This document shows positions 35,626 to 47,911 of a stretch of DNA of 64,000 nt, in pieces. The notes below the pieces were generated by a model. It had not been told where the DNA came from, searched no databases, and saw only the letters and a list, made by a program, of their open reading frames with translations. A program made the position numbers and the translations under genes. Origin of the DNA: Sapria himalayana (Eukaryota; Streptophyta; Magnoliopsida; Malpighiales; Rafflesiaceae); the NCBI GenBank assembly GCA_029783825.1, contig JAREIK010010245.1:167220-231219 (forward strand), in the 5' to 3' direction. Numbering within the stretch: the stretch's first letter is position 1; the number at the start of each line of letters is the position of its first letter.

Positions 35626-37185
35626 TGTGAAATCCTAAAAAAAAAATAAATAGCTAACAAAATTTGATTTCTGGAAAAAATGGGCAAAATGGTAATTTTG
35701 CAATAAAAGAAAATAACCTGAAAATTTTAGGGCTATATTGATAAAATGGATGTCATTATTGAATTCGTCTTGGAAAATATAGCTACGTTGTCAAATTTCA
35801 TTAAATATTGAGAAAGTCAAAATTTAGTTATATTTTTATTTATTTAATAATTATTAGAATATTTATGAAAAAAAAAAATTTCTTGTAACCGAAATACCAT
35901 GCCACATCATCCACACGTGGCAGTGCCTGCGCTGGTGGTCCACCGGCTGTATAGGTGTTACAAAAATTAATTATATTATTACTTAATAATAATAAATGAA
36001 TACATATATATATATAAAGAAAAATGTCAAGAATCCGAAAAAATGGGAAAAGCTGAAAAAAATTTGGAGCTTGAGTGAGAGAGAGAAAGTATAGAGAAAA
36101 AAAATTATTTAACTTTCAATCAATCATAATGGATTATTTTGGAATTGGAAAAATGTAGTCTAAGAACTAAAGTTACTCTACACGACGAGATCTTCATACT
36201 GATATAAAATTTAAAAAGTTTCGGTGAAATTTTCTGGAAGATAGCGGTTTTCTCTTATCAGAATTTCTTTCTATTTAATGGTCTGAAATGATCATGTTTT
36301 ATATTTCAAGTCAAATTTTTGGAAAATATATTAGAAGTAATTAATTGATGAAAAGTTTTGATATTTCGTTAGAAATTGTTAGTGCAGGACGAATTGGATT
36401 TGAATTGTTATAATTATGCCTGAAACATGGGTTAAATTGGAAATGACATAATTACATTTCATATGCATGGGAACATTCCATATACATGGGTGGGTGCATG
36501 ATATATATATATATATATGTGTATATTGATTGTATTTAGCAAGCTCGAATTGGGACAACGTCCAGCAGAGTTATGGCGGTGTTTATTTCTCGGAGTAAAT
36601 CCATGAAAATTATATTTTATTCAGATAAATGTCCGATATGTTTTTCGGAGGAGGTCCATATTTTTCGGAATAATTCCAAGAAAATAAATATTTCTATAGA
36701 GAATATATATATATACACATATATACATATGTATATCCTGAGATATAATATATCACACTTGGCTTAGGCATGTGTGAGGTAGTCATTGAGACTCAGGAAT
36801 ATGAGCATATAAACATTTCATCCATAATTGTATTCATATAAATATTGTACTTGAATGGGTGTTGAGGTATATTCATAACATTTTACATGCACTTAGGTAG
36901 GGAGTAACTCTGAAAAAGTTTACCCTACTGAGCCTTGCTCACTTCGTTGTGGGACCCCTTTTCAGGTATGGGTCAGGGACAGATGACAGATCCACATACG
37001 GGATCGCACATGTGAAGGAAAGCCGGTTGTGGCTTAAATAATATGTTGGGTGTTTTCTTTCTTCCATTGAGCAAATAAAATGTAAAAGGAAAAAAATGTA
37101 CTGTACATTTGAGAAATTTTTATTTTATTGCACATTATATTTTGTGTTGGAATGAATGAGACCCTCAGAAAAATGGGGTGTCACA
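35626..37185 (+). repeat. 5' LTR of the Ty3/gypsy element
   Basis: 1560 bp, TG...CA. It contains a GC-richer island (CACGTGGCAGTGCCTGCG) near 35920 and short (TA)n runs. Aligned in order with the 3' LTR throughout. Confidence 0.93.
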
Positions 37186-37188
37186 ACT

Positions 37189-37200
37189 TGGTATCAAAGG
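37189..37200 (+). promoter_or_regulatory. Primer binding site, initiator-Met tRNA type
   Basis: TGGTATCAAAGG lies 3 bases after the 5' LTR. The usual plant gypsy site complementary to the initiator methionine tRNA 3' end is TGGTATCAGAGC, so two bases are changed. Confidence 0.85.
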
Positions 37201-37450
37201 TTAAGTATACGGTTACCTATAACCCATAAATTGGTAAAAGTTTCATCATGTGGTAGGAAAGATTAGATATATAAATATCTAATACTCGAGGGAAAAAACA
37301 CTAGTGTAAAGAAACATAACCTTAGTGGTTTAGAAAATGAAATAATATTCTCAAAATGAAAAGACTATTATTAGTGGTATGTGCACTAATAATAAAAAAT
37401 AAATGTGATTCTTTTATTATTATTTGACATATGTAGATGGAAAGTAGACA

Positions 37451-39250
37451 ATGAGGACACCGGCGACGTCCACGAAATCAGGATCAATCCCCAGCCTTTT
37501 TTGATCAGTAGGCTTTGATAGAGCTTGTGGGTGTTGCTAATGCAAGGGTTGCACAAATTAGTACAATTGGAGGTCAAGTAGGATCAAGTAACCTCCTAAA
37601 GTTCAAGGCACATCATCCTCCAATATTTATGGGGGGAGGAGACCCGATGGCAAAAGATCATTGGTTTCGATAAGTGGATAAAATCTTGGATGCAAAGGAA
37701 ATCACTTCCAATGCTACCAAGATCCGCCTAGCAGCATCTCAGCTAGAGGGTGAGTCACAAATTTGGTGGGATTGGATCAAGGTCTCGAAGAATATAGAGG
37801 CAATGACATGGGAAGTTTTCAAAGAATTATTTATGGAAAAATATTTTCCGACTTCAGCTAGACATGCCAAGGCACGAGAATTCCTTGAACTTAGACAAGG
37901 AAATATGACGGTGTAGGACTATGTGGTCAAATTCATCAAGTAGGCACGCTTTGGGAATGATTATGTGGCTACTAATGTGGCTAAGGTTCGAAAATTTGAA
38001 GATGGATTAAAATTGGTCATCCGATGCAAGATTGTGAGATTTCTTATCCAATATATGGATTCGATGGTTAAGACAGCTTTAGCCATCGAGCGGAAGGTTG
38101 AGGATGCATGAAATATTCGGGAAATGAGTGGAAGTTCTGTTGGAAAAAGAAAAGAGAATCAACATTTTTCTGGAAAGTGGCAAAGATCTTTTATCCCACA
38201 AAAATTTTATGGACAAGGTCGTGATAATCAAGGCCAAAGCCATACTAGAAATTCTAGCCAAATTAGACAAAAAACTTGTTTTTTATGTCATCAGCCTGGA
38301 CATTGGAAATGATAATGTCCACGAAAGCAGAAATTCCAGGATTATGAGACATCACAGTCTCAGACATCCATGGGAAATATGAAAACATGGTTTATTCCTC
38401 CTTTCTCTAGTACGGGTCCAATGAATTGGCTACAATCTAGGGGTACTCAACAAATATCTCCTACTTCACAAGCATATCAGGAAGGCTAAGGCATGGGTCG
38501 AGGTCGAGGCGAGAGCTCACAGACCAAAACTTTAAGGACTCAATGGCGTGTCTATGCAATTACACCATAGATAGAGAGGATAGATCAGTCAGTAGTATAA
38601 GGTACTTTCTTGCTTTTTCATTTATGGGCAAGAGTTCTATTTGATTCTAGTGCATCACATTCATTTATTTCTACATCATGTGTGAAAGAATATGGATTAA
38701 GAGCTAAAAACTTGGACAAGTTATTGCATGTGACTTCTCCTTTGGGGTATAGGGTGAAAATTAGTGTGATATACCGAGATTGTTAGTTAGAAATCTCAGG
38801 GATAATATTCATGGCAGATCTTAGAGTCATGGACATATTGGATTTTAATGAAATTCTTGGCATGGACTGGTTAACAGCACATCGGGTCATTATTGATTAT
38901 GATCGTAGAAAAATTATTATTCATACACACGATGATATATGTGTTATATTTTAGGGGGACAAGTTTGATGTTTTATCCCATATTACGTATGATTCTAAAT
39001 GGCATGGATAACTTATGGGTTGGCTGGCATGTCTCACTGTAGTAGAAGAAGGGACATTGAATATGAATCTTCCTTGGATAGTTTGTGATTATGAGAATGT
39101 TTTTCATTATGAATTACCAGGACTACCCCTGCACAGGAATATAGATTTTTGTATTGAGTTACATCCTGGTACATCACCTATTTCTATGACTTCACATAGG
39201 ATGGAACCGATTGAATTACAAAAACTCAAGGTCCAGATACAAGTTTGTTG
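37451..39250 (+). pseudogene. gag-protease remnant of the Ty3/gypsy element
   Basis: Likely start ATG at 37451. The gag core lies around 37674-37913 (IWWDWIK, WEVFKELFMEKYFP), and a zinc knuckle at about 38275-38315 reads CFLCHQPGHWK and then C, with two stops inside the C-x2-C-x4-H-x4-C motif. Gag packages the RNA and the knuckle binds it. In the same frame the aspartic protease follows, with its active-site region reading FDSSASHSFIS near 38640; retrotransposon proteases normally have D-S/T-G, so the third residue has changed. IDYDRR lies further on. Internal stops occur at 37914, near 38109, 38311 and elsewhere. Many are TAG/TGA where Gln, Trp or Arg is expected, which fits C-to-T decay. 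Confidence 0.88.
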
Positions 39251-41966
39251 GACAAGGGTTTTATTAGACCCAGTACTTCACCTTGGGGTGCTCCGGTTTT
39301 ATTTGCAAAGAAAAAGGATAAAACCTTCGAATGTGCATTGATTATCGACAGTTGAATAGGGTTATGATAAAGAATCAATTTTCATTACTAAGGATTGATG
39401 ATTTATTTGACTAGTTAAAAGGGGCACATGTTTTTTCCAAGATAGATCTTCGTACTGGATATCACAAGTTGCGAGTTAAGGAGGTCGACATCCCTAAGAC
39501 AGCATTTAGAACACGGTATGGGTATTTTGAGTTTACAGTAATGCCTTTCGGATTAATGAATGTGCTAGCAGCATTCATGGATCTTATGCATAGAATATTT
39601 CAGCCCTATTTAGATTATTTTATTGTGATTTTTGTGGATGATATTTTGATTTATTCTCAGTCCGAAAGAGAGCATGAGAATCATTTACATATTGTTCTCC
39701 AAACCTTGAGAGAACATAAGTTGCATGCCAAGTTTGGTAAATGTGACTTTTGGTTGATAGAAGTAAAATTTCTGGGTCATGTAGTGTCAGCTACAGGTGT
39801 CTCAGTGGACCCTAAAAAAGTTAGGGTAGTCATGAGTTGGGAGAGGCCAAAGTTAGTTTTTGAAATACGTAGTTTTTTGGGATTGGCTGGGTATTACATA
39901 AGGTTTATTGAGAATTTTTCACGGTTAGCTGCTCCAATGACTAGATTGACCAGGAAAGAAGTCAAGTATGAGTTGACTAATTCATGTGAAAATGCATTCC
40001 AAAAATTAAAAAGGAAGCTTACTTCAGTGCCTATTCTGATAATTCCGGATAGGGGGCAGAAATATACAATGTATTTGATGCCTCGAAAGATGGATTGGGA
40101 TGTGTTCTGATGTAATCTGGGAGAATGGTAGCTTATGGTTCAAGATAGTTAAAGAATCATTAGAGAAATTATTTCACACATGATATAGAATTGGCGGCTA
40201 TAGTCTTTGCTTTAAAAATATGGTGCCACTTTTTGTATGGAGAGAAATTTGAGGTATATTCAAATCATAAAAGTCTGAAATATATCTTTACACAAAGAGA
40301 TCTAAACATGAGACAACGTCGATGGATGGAGTATCTGGAAGACTATAATTTTACTTTGTATTATGATACAGGTAAGGCAAATGTGGTGGCTGATGCACTT
40401 AGTCGAAAGTCACGAGGTGCACTAGCTAGTATAGCTTCGTGGGAATGGGATATGCTCGAAATTGTTGGATGATTCAGCTTACAATATAACAGTTGAAATC
40501 AGGGTGTTATCGGAAGTTTAGTAGCGATATCTTCACTATTAAATAAGGTAATTGAGATGTAGAAAAAAGATGCAGAAATAATATCTATAAAGAACCGAGT
40601 AGAGACTAGTACGTGCGATGAAGGTTGGGCTATTCATATGGATGGTAGTCTTTGATTTAGGGGACGGATTGTGGTTCCCCAGATAGTGGAATTGAGAGAG
40701 GAGATTCTTAAAGAATTTCACTATTCTTATTTTACAGTACATCCAGGTGGCACAAAAATATATAATGATCTTCGTCGCCAATATTATAGGAATGGGATGA
40801 AGAGACATATTGGGGAAATTATTCGACGATGCCTCACGTGTCAGCAGATAATGGCTGAGCATCAGAGGCCAGTAGGATTACTCCAGCCTTTGGAGGTAAT
40901 AGAGTGGAAATGAAAACATATCACAATGGATTCTGTGACTCACTTGCCACGCACATCATGAAAACATGATGCTGTATCGGTAATTGTGGACTAGCTTACA
41001 AAGTCCGCACATTTTTTAGTAATGTGAATGACCTTCACACACGAGGAATTGTGTAGTTTATACATATGAGAAATTGTCCGATTACATGGAGTGCCAGTAT
41101 CTATTGTATCGGATAGAGATCCATGATTTATGGTTCATTTTTGGAAGAGTTTTCAGAAAGCAATGGGAACACAGTTGATAATGAGCACTGCTTTCCATCC
41201 ACAAACTCACGGTTAATCAAAAAGACCATACAAGTTTTGGAAGATATGTTGCGAGCATGTTGTCTAGATTTCAAGGGTAGATGGGAAGAACATCTTCCTT
41301 TGGTCGAGTGTGCCTATAACAATAGTATCATGCAAGTATCCACATGGCACCATATGAAGCATTGTATGGAAGGCTATATCGATCTCTAGTTTGTTGGGCT
41401 GAGGTGCGAGACTGATCCATCACAGGTCCAGATGTGATTAGAGATACCTTAGAGAAAGTAGTTTTGATACAACAACGTCTTCTTATAGCACAAAGTCGAT
41501 AGAAAAGTTATGCTGATAAACGAAAACGATCCCTAGAATTTGAAGCGGGAGATCATGTTTTCTTGAAAGTGATACCAAAAGGAGAGTAATCATATTTGGC
41601 AAGCATGGAAATTTATCACCAAGATATATTGGGTCGTTCGAAATACTCGAGAAGGTTGGGTTTGTTGCTTATTGATTGGCTTTACCGCCATATTTATCTG
41701 GTGTTCACGAGATATTTCACGTTTTTATGCTTAGAAAATATATTCATGATCCAACTCATGTAATGGATTGGGGAGAACTAGTTATTGGCGCAGATGGAAC
41801 ATTTAAAGAAATACTAGTGCGAATCATTGATAGTCAAGATCAAGTTTTCCGATGCAAAACTGTGAGACTATTAAAAGTAATACGAAAGCATCATGAAATA
41901 GAAGAAACAACCTGAGAATGTCAAGACACGATGCGTGTTGCTTATCCTTTTTTATTTGAAAATTAA
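39251..41966 (+). pseudogene. RT-RNase H-integrase remnant of the Ty3/gypsy element
   Basis: Reverse transcriptase: the N-terminal part reads in a different frame near 39250-39330 ([15 protein letters not shown]). The core at 39469-40110 includes [12 protein letters not shown], the catalytic FVDDILIY at 39631-39654, and FLGHVVS. RNase H follows at about 40080-40410, ending in the RNase H-associated ADALSRKS. Integrase: the zinc-binding HPGG...CLTCQQ region is at 40735-40850. The catalytic core at about 40925-41220 has its first Asp near 40927 and a second in VSDRDP near 41113. The C-terminal domain at 41676-41966 includes LSGVHEIFHVFMLRKYI and a short chromodomain-like end. Several frameshifts and many stops separate these parts; there is no continuous polyprotein. 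Confidence 0.92.
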
Positions 41967-42059
41967 GATATGTATTTTAGTAATTTAAAAAAATTATTTA
42001 ACTTTACAATATGTTAATAAGTGTAAAGGTGTAATTGTGGGAATCTCGGGACGAAATTC

Positions 42060-42075
42060 TTTAAGGAGGAGAGAA
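42060..42075 (+). promoter_or_regulatory. Polypurine tract
   Basis: TTTAAGGAGGAGAGAA directly before the 3' LTR. This is the expected primer site for plus-strand DNA synthesis. Confidence 0.88.
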
Positions 42076-42528
42076 TGTGAAATCCCAAAAAAAAAACTAT
42101 CATAATTTGATTTCTGGAAAAAAGGGCAAAATGGTAATTTTGCAATAAGAGAAAATAACCTGAAAATTTTAGGGCTATATTGATAAAATGTATGTCGTTA
42201 TTGAATTCGTCTTAGAAAATATAGCTACGGTGTCAAATTTCTTTAAATTCTGAGAAAGTCAGAATTTAGTTATATTTTTATTTATTTAATAATTATTAGA
42301 ATATTTATGATAAAAAAAATAAAAATAAAAAATTCTTGTAACTGAAAGATCACGGCACATCATCCACACATGGCAGTGCCTGCGCGGGTGGTCCGCCGGC
42401 TGCACAGGTGTTAAAAAAATTAATTATATTATTAATTAATAATAATAAATGAATAAATAAATATATAAAAATATATATAAATATATAAATATATAAATAT
42501 ATATATATATAAATATATAAATATATAA

Positions 42529-42582
<54 letters not shown>

Positions 42583-43315
42583 AAAATGTCAGGAATCCAA
42601 AAAAATAGGAGAAGCTGAAAAAAAATTCGGCACTGGAGAGAGAGAGAGAGTATAGAAAAAAAAATCTATTAACTTTCAATCAATCATAATGATTTATTTT
42701 GGAATTGGAATAAAGTAATCTAAGAACTAAAGTTACTCTACCCGACGATATCTTCACACTAATATCAAATTTAAAATGTTTCGATGAAATTTTCTAGAAG
42801 GTAGCGGTTTTCTCTTATCAGAATTTCTTTCTATTTAATGACCTGAAATGATCATGTTTATATTTCAAGGCGAATTGTTTGAAAATTTATTGGAAGTAAT
42901 TAATTGGTTAAAAATTTCGGTATTTCATTAGAAATTATTAGTGTAGGATGAATTGGATTTGGATTGTTATAATTGTGTCTGAAACATGGGTTAAATTGGA
43001 AATACATATTTGCATTTCAAATGCACAGGAACATTCCATATACATGGCTGAGTGCATGATATATATATATATATATATATAAAGGTATATGGATGGTATT
43101 TAGCGAACTCAAATAGCTCGGGATTTTATTTGGTATATAATTATTATGGATTGCGAACTCGAATTGTGACAACGTCCAGTAGAGTTACGGTGGTGTTTAT
43201 TTCTCAGAGAAAATCCGAGAAAATCATATTTTATTCGGATAAATGTCCAATATGTTTTTCGGAAGAGGTCCATATTTTTCTGAAAAATTGCAAAAAAATA
43301 AATATTACTATAGAT

Positions 43316-43389
<74 letters not shown>

Positions 43390-43845
43390 GCATATCCAGT
43401 GATATAATATATCACACTTGGCTACGACATGTGTGAGGGAGTCATTGAGACTCATGAATATGGGCATATAAAGATTTCATCCATAATTGCATTCATATAA
43501 ATATTGTACATGAATGGATATTGAGGTATATTCATGGCATTTTACGTGCACTTAGGTAGAGAGTAATTCTGAAAAAGTTTACCCTACTGAGCCTTGCTCA
43601 CTTCGTTGTTGGATAGATTTACAGGTAGGGGGTCCAGGACAGATGACAGATCCACATACGGGTCGCACATGAAAAGGAAAGCCAGTTGTGGCTTAAATAA
43701 TATGTTGGGTGTTTTCTTTCTCCCGTTAAGCAAATAAAATTTAAAAGGAAAAAAAATGTTTGGTATATTTGAAAAATTTTTATTTTATTGAACATTGTAT
43801 TGTCTGATGGAATGAATGGGACCCCCGGGAAAATGGGGTGTCACA
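42076..43845 (+). repeat. 3' LTR of the Ty3/gypsy element
   Basis: About 1770 bp, some 210 bp longer than the 5' LTR. The excess comes from longer AT runs (about 42455-42577), a (TA)n(CA)n run at about 43319-43386, and an insertion or local duplication near 43100-43160, where TAGCGAACTCAAAT and TTGCGAACTCGAAT stand side by side. Confidence 0.93.
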
Positions 43846-44004
43846 ATAAGAAGAATAATAAGAATAAGAATAATAAGAAAAAAAAATAGAAGAAAAATAA
43901 GAATTAGAAGAATAAGAATAATAAGAAGATGATGATGAATAAGAAGAATAAAGAGTATAAGAAGAATAAGAAGAATAAGAAGTATAAGAAGAATAGAAAG
44001 ATAG
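43846..44004. repeat. (AAGAATAAG)n array, right part of the split tail
   Basis: Starts with the target duplication ATAAG (43846-43850) and continues the array interrupted at 35625. It ends near 44004, where LINE-type 3' sequence starts. Confidence 0.9.
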
Positions 44005-45375
44005 CATGGATTTTCCTTATATTAGAAAAATTAAAAATAATAATTTTTAGTTATAAGGATTTTCTTGTGTTTATTCTGGTATTCTATGTATGATGCTGAA
44101 ACAGATTAAAGTTCATATCTTCATAGTCTCATCCTGGTCCTGAGGGATGTTGCTATGATGGTTGGGATACATTGTAGTACAGCTTGGTAAGACTGCAGGT
44201 TTAGGGGGATCAAAAATACAGTAACACGGCAGGTTTTAGTAAGCAATGTTTCTGTTTTAAAAACAGATATGAACTTTCTGCAGGTTTAGGGGTATTTTTT
44301 GCTTATTAAAACAGAAATATACTTTCATGCACTTCAAGTTGGTTATTAAAAAACAATAACACTGCAGGGGGCTCAAAATTACAGTACAGCTTCTGTTTTA
44401 CAGCTTTATTAAAAAAAAAAATGTACAATAACATTGCAGGGCTAATTCGAAGGAGCAAGACGGGGTATTTAATAATAGAGTAGATTATATATATGCATGT
44501 AGCTCTTTCTTGCAGGTAACTAAGTAGAGGAAAATGACATAAAGCTGGACGTAGTGCCTGCTGTCTTTTAGTTTTCTTTTCTTATTATAGGTGTATGGAG
44601 TCTGTTTTTTTTTATTAGAATGTTGTATTTTCTGGAAGTCTGTGTTATTTTTTTAGAAAAGCTGGAAGTCTGTAAATTTTTAGTTGAGATGTGCTAAGTA
44701 TGTAATTCATGTAAAGAAGCAATAGTAGAGTAAAGGAAGATCAAAGCTTAAAAAGCAAGGAGGGAGGCAGCCAAGCAGGGAACTCTTACAGCTTAAGATA
44801 GGGTTCAGAAATTGCTAGAAATATTCTGAAGATCAACAAAAGGATACATTAATGATACATCCAAGGAGTCTGCTGCTGAATTTTCTAGTTTTTCTGGCTG
44901 GAATGTTTGTAGGTTAAGCAGAAAAGTTAAGAGCTGCTGATTACCAAGCACATCTGGCAGAATATTTATTACAGAGCAGAATTTAAAAGATGCAATGCTG
45001 ATATTCAAGGCGGGATACTCTAAAAAAGCGATAGCATTCTAGCATCTCTCAAAGAGCAACATCACAAGAAGAATTCCAAATCAAAGGTCTCACCTTACAA
45101 GACGTGGAAGAGACATGGACTCTTGAAAAAGACTGCACTTATCTTTACTATACGAATAAAGATTCAGCCATGGTTTCATTAGAAAGAATTAACTTCTCAA
45201 AGCTTAAAGGAAGATCTCAAGACCTCAAAAACATTTCCCTTTAAATTTATACACTTAGTTTGATCTAAATGTTAAAGATTTTCTTAAATATTGGGTGTAA
45301 TAGGGATAAGGGTAGATGTTAGTTTGTAAAAATGGTATTCCTCCGCCAAAAGAGAGGGTTATAACTAATAAATAA
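44005..45375 (+). mobile_element. 5'-truncated LINE copy, 3' untranslated part only
   Basis: No coding remnant is recognised. The end (45300-45375) has GGGTGTAATAGGG, AGTTTGTAAAAATGGTATT, then CCAAAAGAGAGGGTTATAAC and TAATAAATAA, then a run of A into an array. This parallels 54140-54240 block by block. Upstream, TCCTGGTCCTGA near 44132 also occurs near 53247 of the full copy, and a CTGCAGGTTTAGG-like phrase recurs. It begins right after an array and ends in one. Confidence 0.75.
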
Positions 45376-47795
45376 CACTTAAAAAAAAGAAGAATAGAAG
45401 AATAGAAGAATAGAAGAAAAGATGAATAAGAAGAATAATAAGAATAATAAGAATAAAAAGAATTAGAAGAATAAGAAAAATTTATCAAAATAAGAAAAAA
45501 AAAATAATAAGAATAATAAGAACAATAAGAAGAACAAGAATAATAAAAAAATAATAAGAATAATAATAATAATCATAATAATAATAATAATAATAATAAT
45601 AAAAGAATAAGTAGAATAAGAAGAATAAGTAGAATAAGAAGAATAAGTAGAATAAGAAGAATAAGTAGAATAATAAGAATAAGAAGAATTAGTAGATAAA
45701 GAAGAATAAGAAGAATAAGAATAAGAAGAAAAATAAGAAGTATAAGAAGAATAAGAAGAAATGAAGAAAATAAGAATAAGAAGAATAATAAGAATAAGAA
45801 GAATAAGAAGAATAAGAAAAAAAAGAATAAAAGAGCAATAAGAAGAATAAGAAAAATAAGAATAAAAGATCAATAAGAAGAATAAGAAAAATAAGAATAA
45901 AAGAGCAATAAGAAGAATAAGAAGTATAAGAAGAATAAGAAGATTAAGAACAATAAGAAGAATTAGAAGAATAAGAAAAATATGTATTTTAATAAGAATA
46001 AGAAAAAAGAAGACTGAGAAGAATAAGAAGAATATAAGAATACGAAGAATAAAAAGAATAAAAAGAATAAGAAGAATAATAAGAATAAGAAGAATAAGAT
46101 GAATAAGAAGTATAAAAAGAATAAGAAGAATAAGAAGAATAAAAAAAATACGTAGATTAATAAGAATAAGAAAAAAGAAGAATGAGAAGAATAAGAAGAA
46201 TAATAACAATAAAAAGTATAATATTGAATAAAAAGAATAAGAAAAATAATAAGAATAAGAAGAATAAGATGAAAATAACATAAGATGAATAAAGAGAATG
46301 AGTAAAATAAGTAAAATAAAAAGAATAAAAAAGAATGAGAAGAATAAGAAGAATAAGAAGAATGAGAAGAATGAGAAGAATGAGAAGAATAAGAAGAATA
46401 AGAAGAATAAGAAGAATAAGAAGAATGAGAAGAATAATAAGAATTAGAAGAATAATAAGAAGAAGAATAAGAAGAATAAGAAGAATTAGAAGAATAAGAA
46501 GAAAAAAGAATATGAATAATAATAAAAATAACTTGAAAAGGAAGAATAAAAACAATAAAAAGAAAAAGAAGAATAACAAGAATAAGAAGAATAACAAGAA
46601 TAAGAAGAAATATAGGAATTAAAAGAATAAGAAGAATAATAAGAAAAAAAGAATAATAAGGAAAAAAGTAAATAAGAATAAGAAGAATAAAAAGAATAAG
46701 AAAAATACGAAGAATAAAAAGAATAATAAGAAAAAAAGAATAATAAGGAAAAAAGTAAATAAGAATAAGAAGAATAAAAAGAATAAGAAAAATACGAAGA
46801 ATAAGAAAAATAAGAAGAATAAGTAGAATAAGAAGAATAAGAAGAATAAGAAGAATAATAAGAATAATAAGAATAATAAGAATAATAAGAATAAGAAGAA
46901 TAAGAAGAATAAGAACAAGAAAAAGAATAAGAAAAAGAAGAATAAGAAGAATAAGAAGAATAAGAATAATAAGAAGAATAAGAAGAAAGAATAAGAAAAA
47001 TAAGAAGAATAAGAAGAATAAGAAGAATAACAAGAATATGAAGAATAAAAAGAATATGCAGATTAATAATAAAAAGAAAAAAGAAGAAGGAGAAGAATGA
47101 GAAGAATGAGAAGAATAAGAAGAATAATAAAGAATAAGAAGAATAAGAAAAATAATAAGAATATGAAGAATAAGATGAAAATAAACATAAGAAGAATAAG
47201 AAGAATAAGAAGAATAAGAAGAATAAGAAGAATAAATAGAAAATAAAGATTAAGAAGAAGAAGAATAAATAGAATGATAAGAAGAATAACAAGAATATGA
47301 ACAATAAGAAGCATAAGAAGAATAAAAGAAATAAGAAGGGTGATAATAATTAAAAGAATTAGATGATTTAAAAGAATAAGAATAATTAGAAGAATTAGCA
47401 CAATAGAAGAGAAAGAAGAATAAGAAGAATAAAAAGAATAAGAAAAATAAGTATAATAATAAAAATAAGTAGATTAAAAAAATAAGAAGAATAAGAAGAA
47501 TAAGAAGAATAAGAAGAATGTTAAGAATGAGAAGAATAAGAAGAAAAAGAAGAATACAAAGAATCAGAAGAATTAGAATAATAAGATGAATAAGAAGAAT
47601 GAGAAGAATAAGAATAATAATAAGAATAGTAATAATAATAATTATATGAAGAATAAGAATAATAAAAAGAATTGAAGAAAAGAAGAATAAGAAAAATGAG
47701 AAGAATGAGAAGAATAAGAAGAATAAGAAGAATAAGAATAAGAAGAATAAGAAGAATAAGTAGAATAAGTAGAATAAGAATAATAAGATGAATCA
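45376..47795. repeat. (AAGAATAAG)n array, 2.4 kb
   Basis: Purine-rich 9-bp array downstream of a LINE end and upstream of the next LINE. It contains an 87-bp tandem duplication at about 46640-46813. It also has interspersed non-canonical words such as TACGTAGATTAATAAGAA (near 46150) and TGCAGATTAATAA (near 47056) that also occur in the 54-kb array. All long frames (for example 45463-46281, 45963-47033, 46486-47304 on minus) are artefacts. Confidence 0.95.
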
Positions 47796-47911
47796 GAAGA
47801 GAAGCTCTCAAGTTCTAGAGAGAGAAACTCGTTTTTTAGAGAGAGTAACAACAATTTTCATTAAAGAAGAAGCCGATTTCATTGAGGAAGAAGCTGATTT
47901 CATGCAAAAAA

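Larger units (their letters stand above)
35626..43845 (+). mobile_element. Ty3/gypsy LTR retrotransposon, Del/Tekay type, degenerate
   Basis: Two LTRs beginning TGTGAAATCC and ending GGGGTGTCACA flank a primer site, gag-protease-RT-RNase H-integrase remnants in gypsy order, and a polypurine tract. The integrase C-terminus (ending VAYPFLFEN) and the ACGAAATTCTTTAAGGAGGA sequence before the 3' LTR are typical of the Del/Tekay lineage. It is inserted into the simple-repeat tail of a LINE copy. The LTRs differ at many positions and the coding region is full of stops, so it is not a recent insertion. Confidence 0.93.

Noticed and set aside
45463..47304. Several overlapping minus-strand frames of up to 356 codons
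   Set aside because: All are shadows of one 9-bp array; mutually overlapping in different frames.
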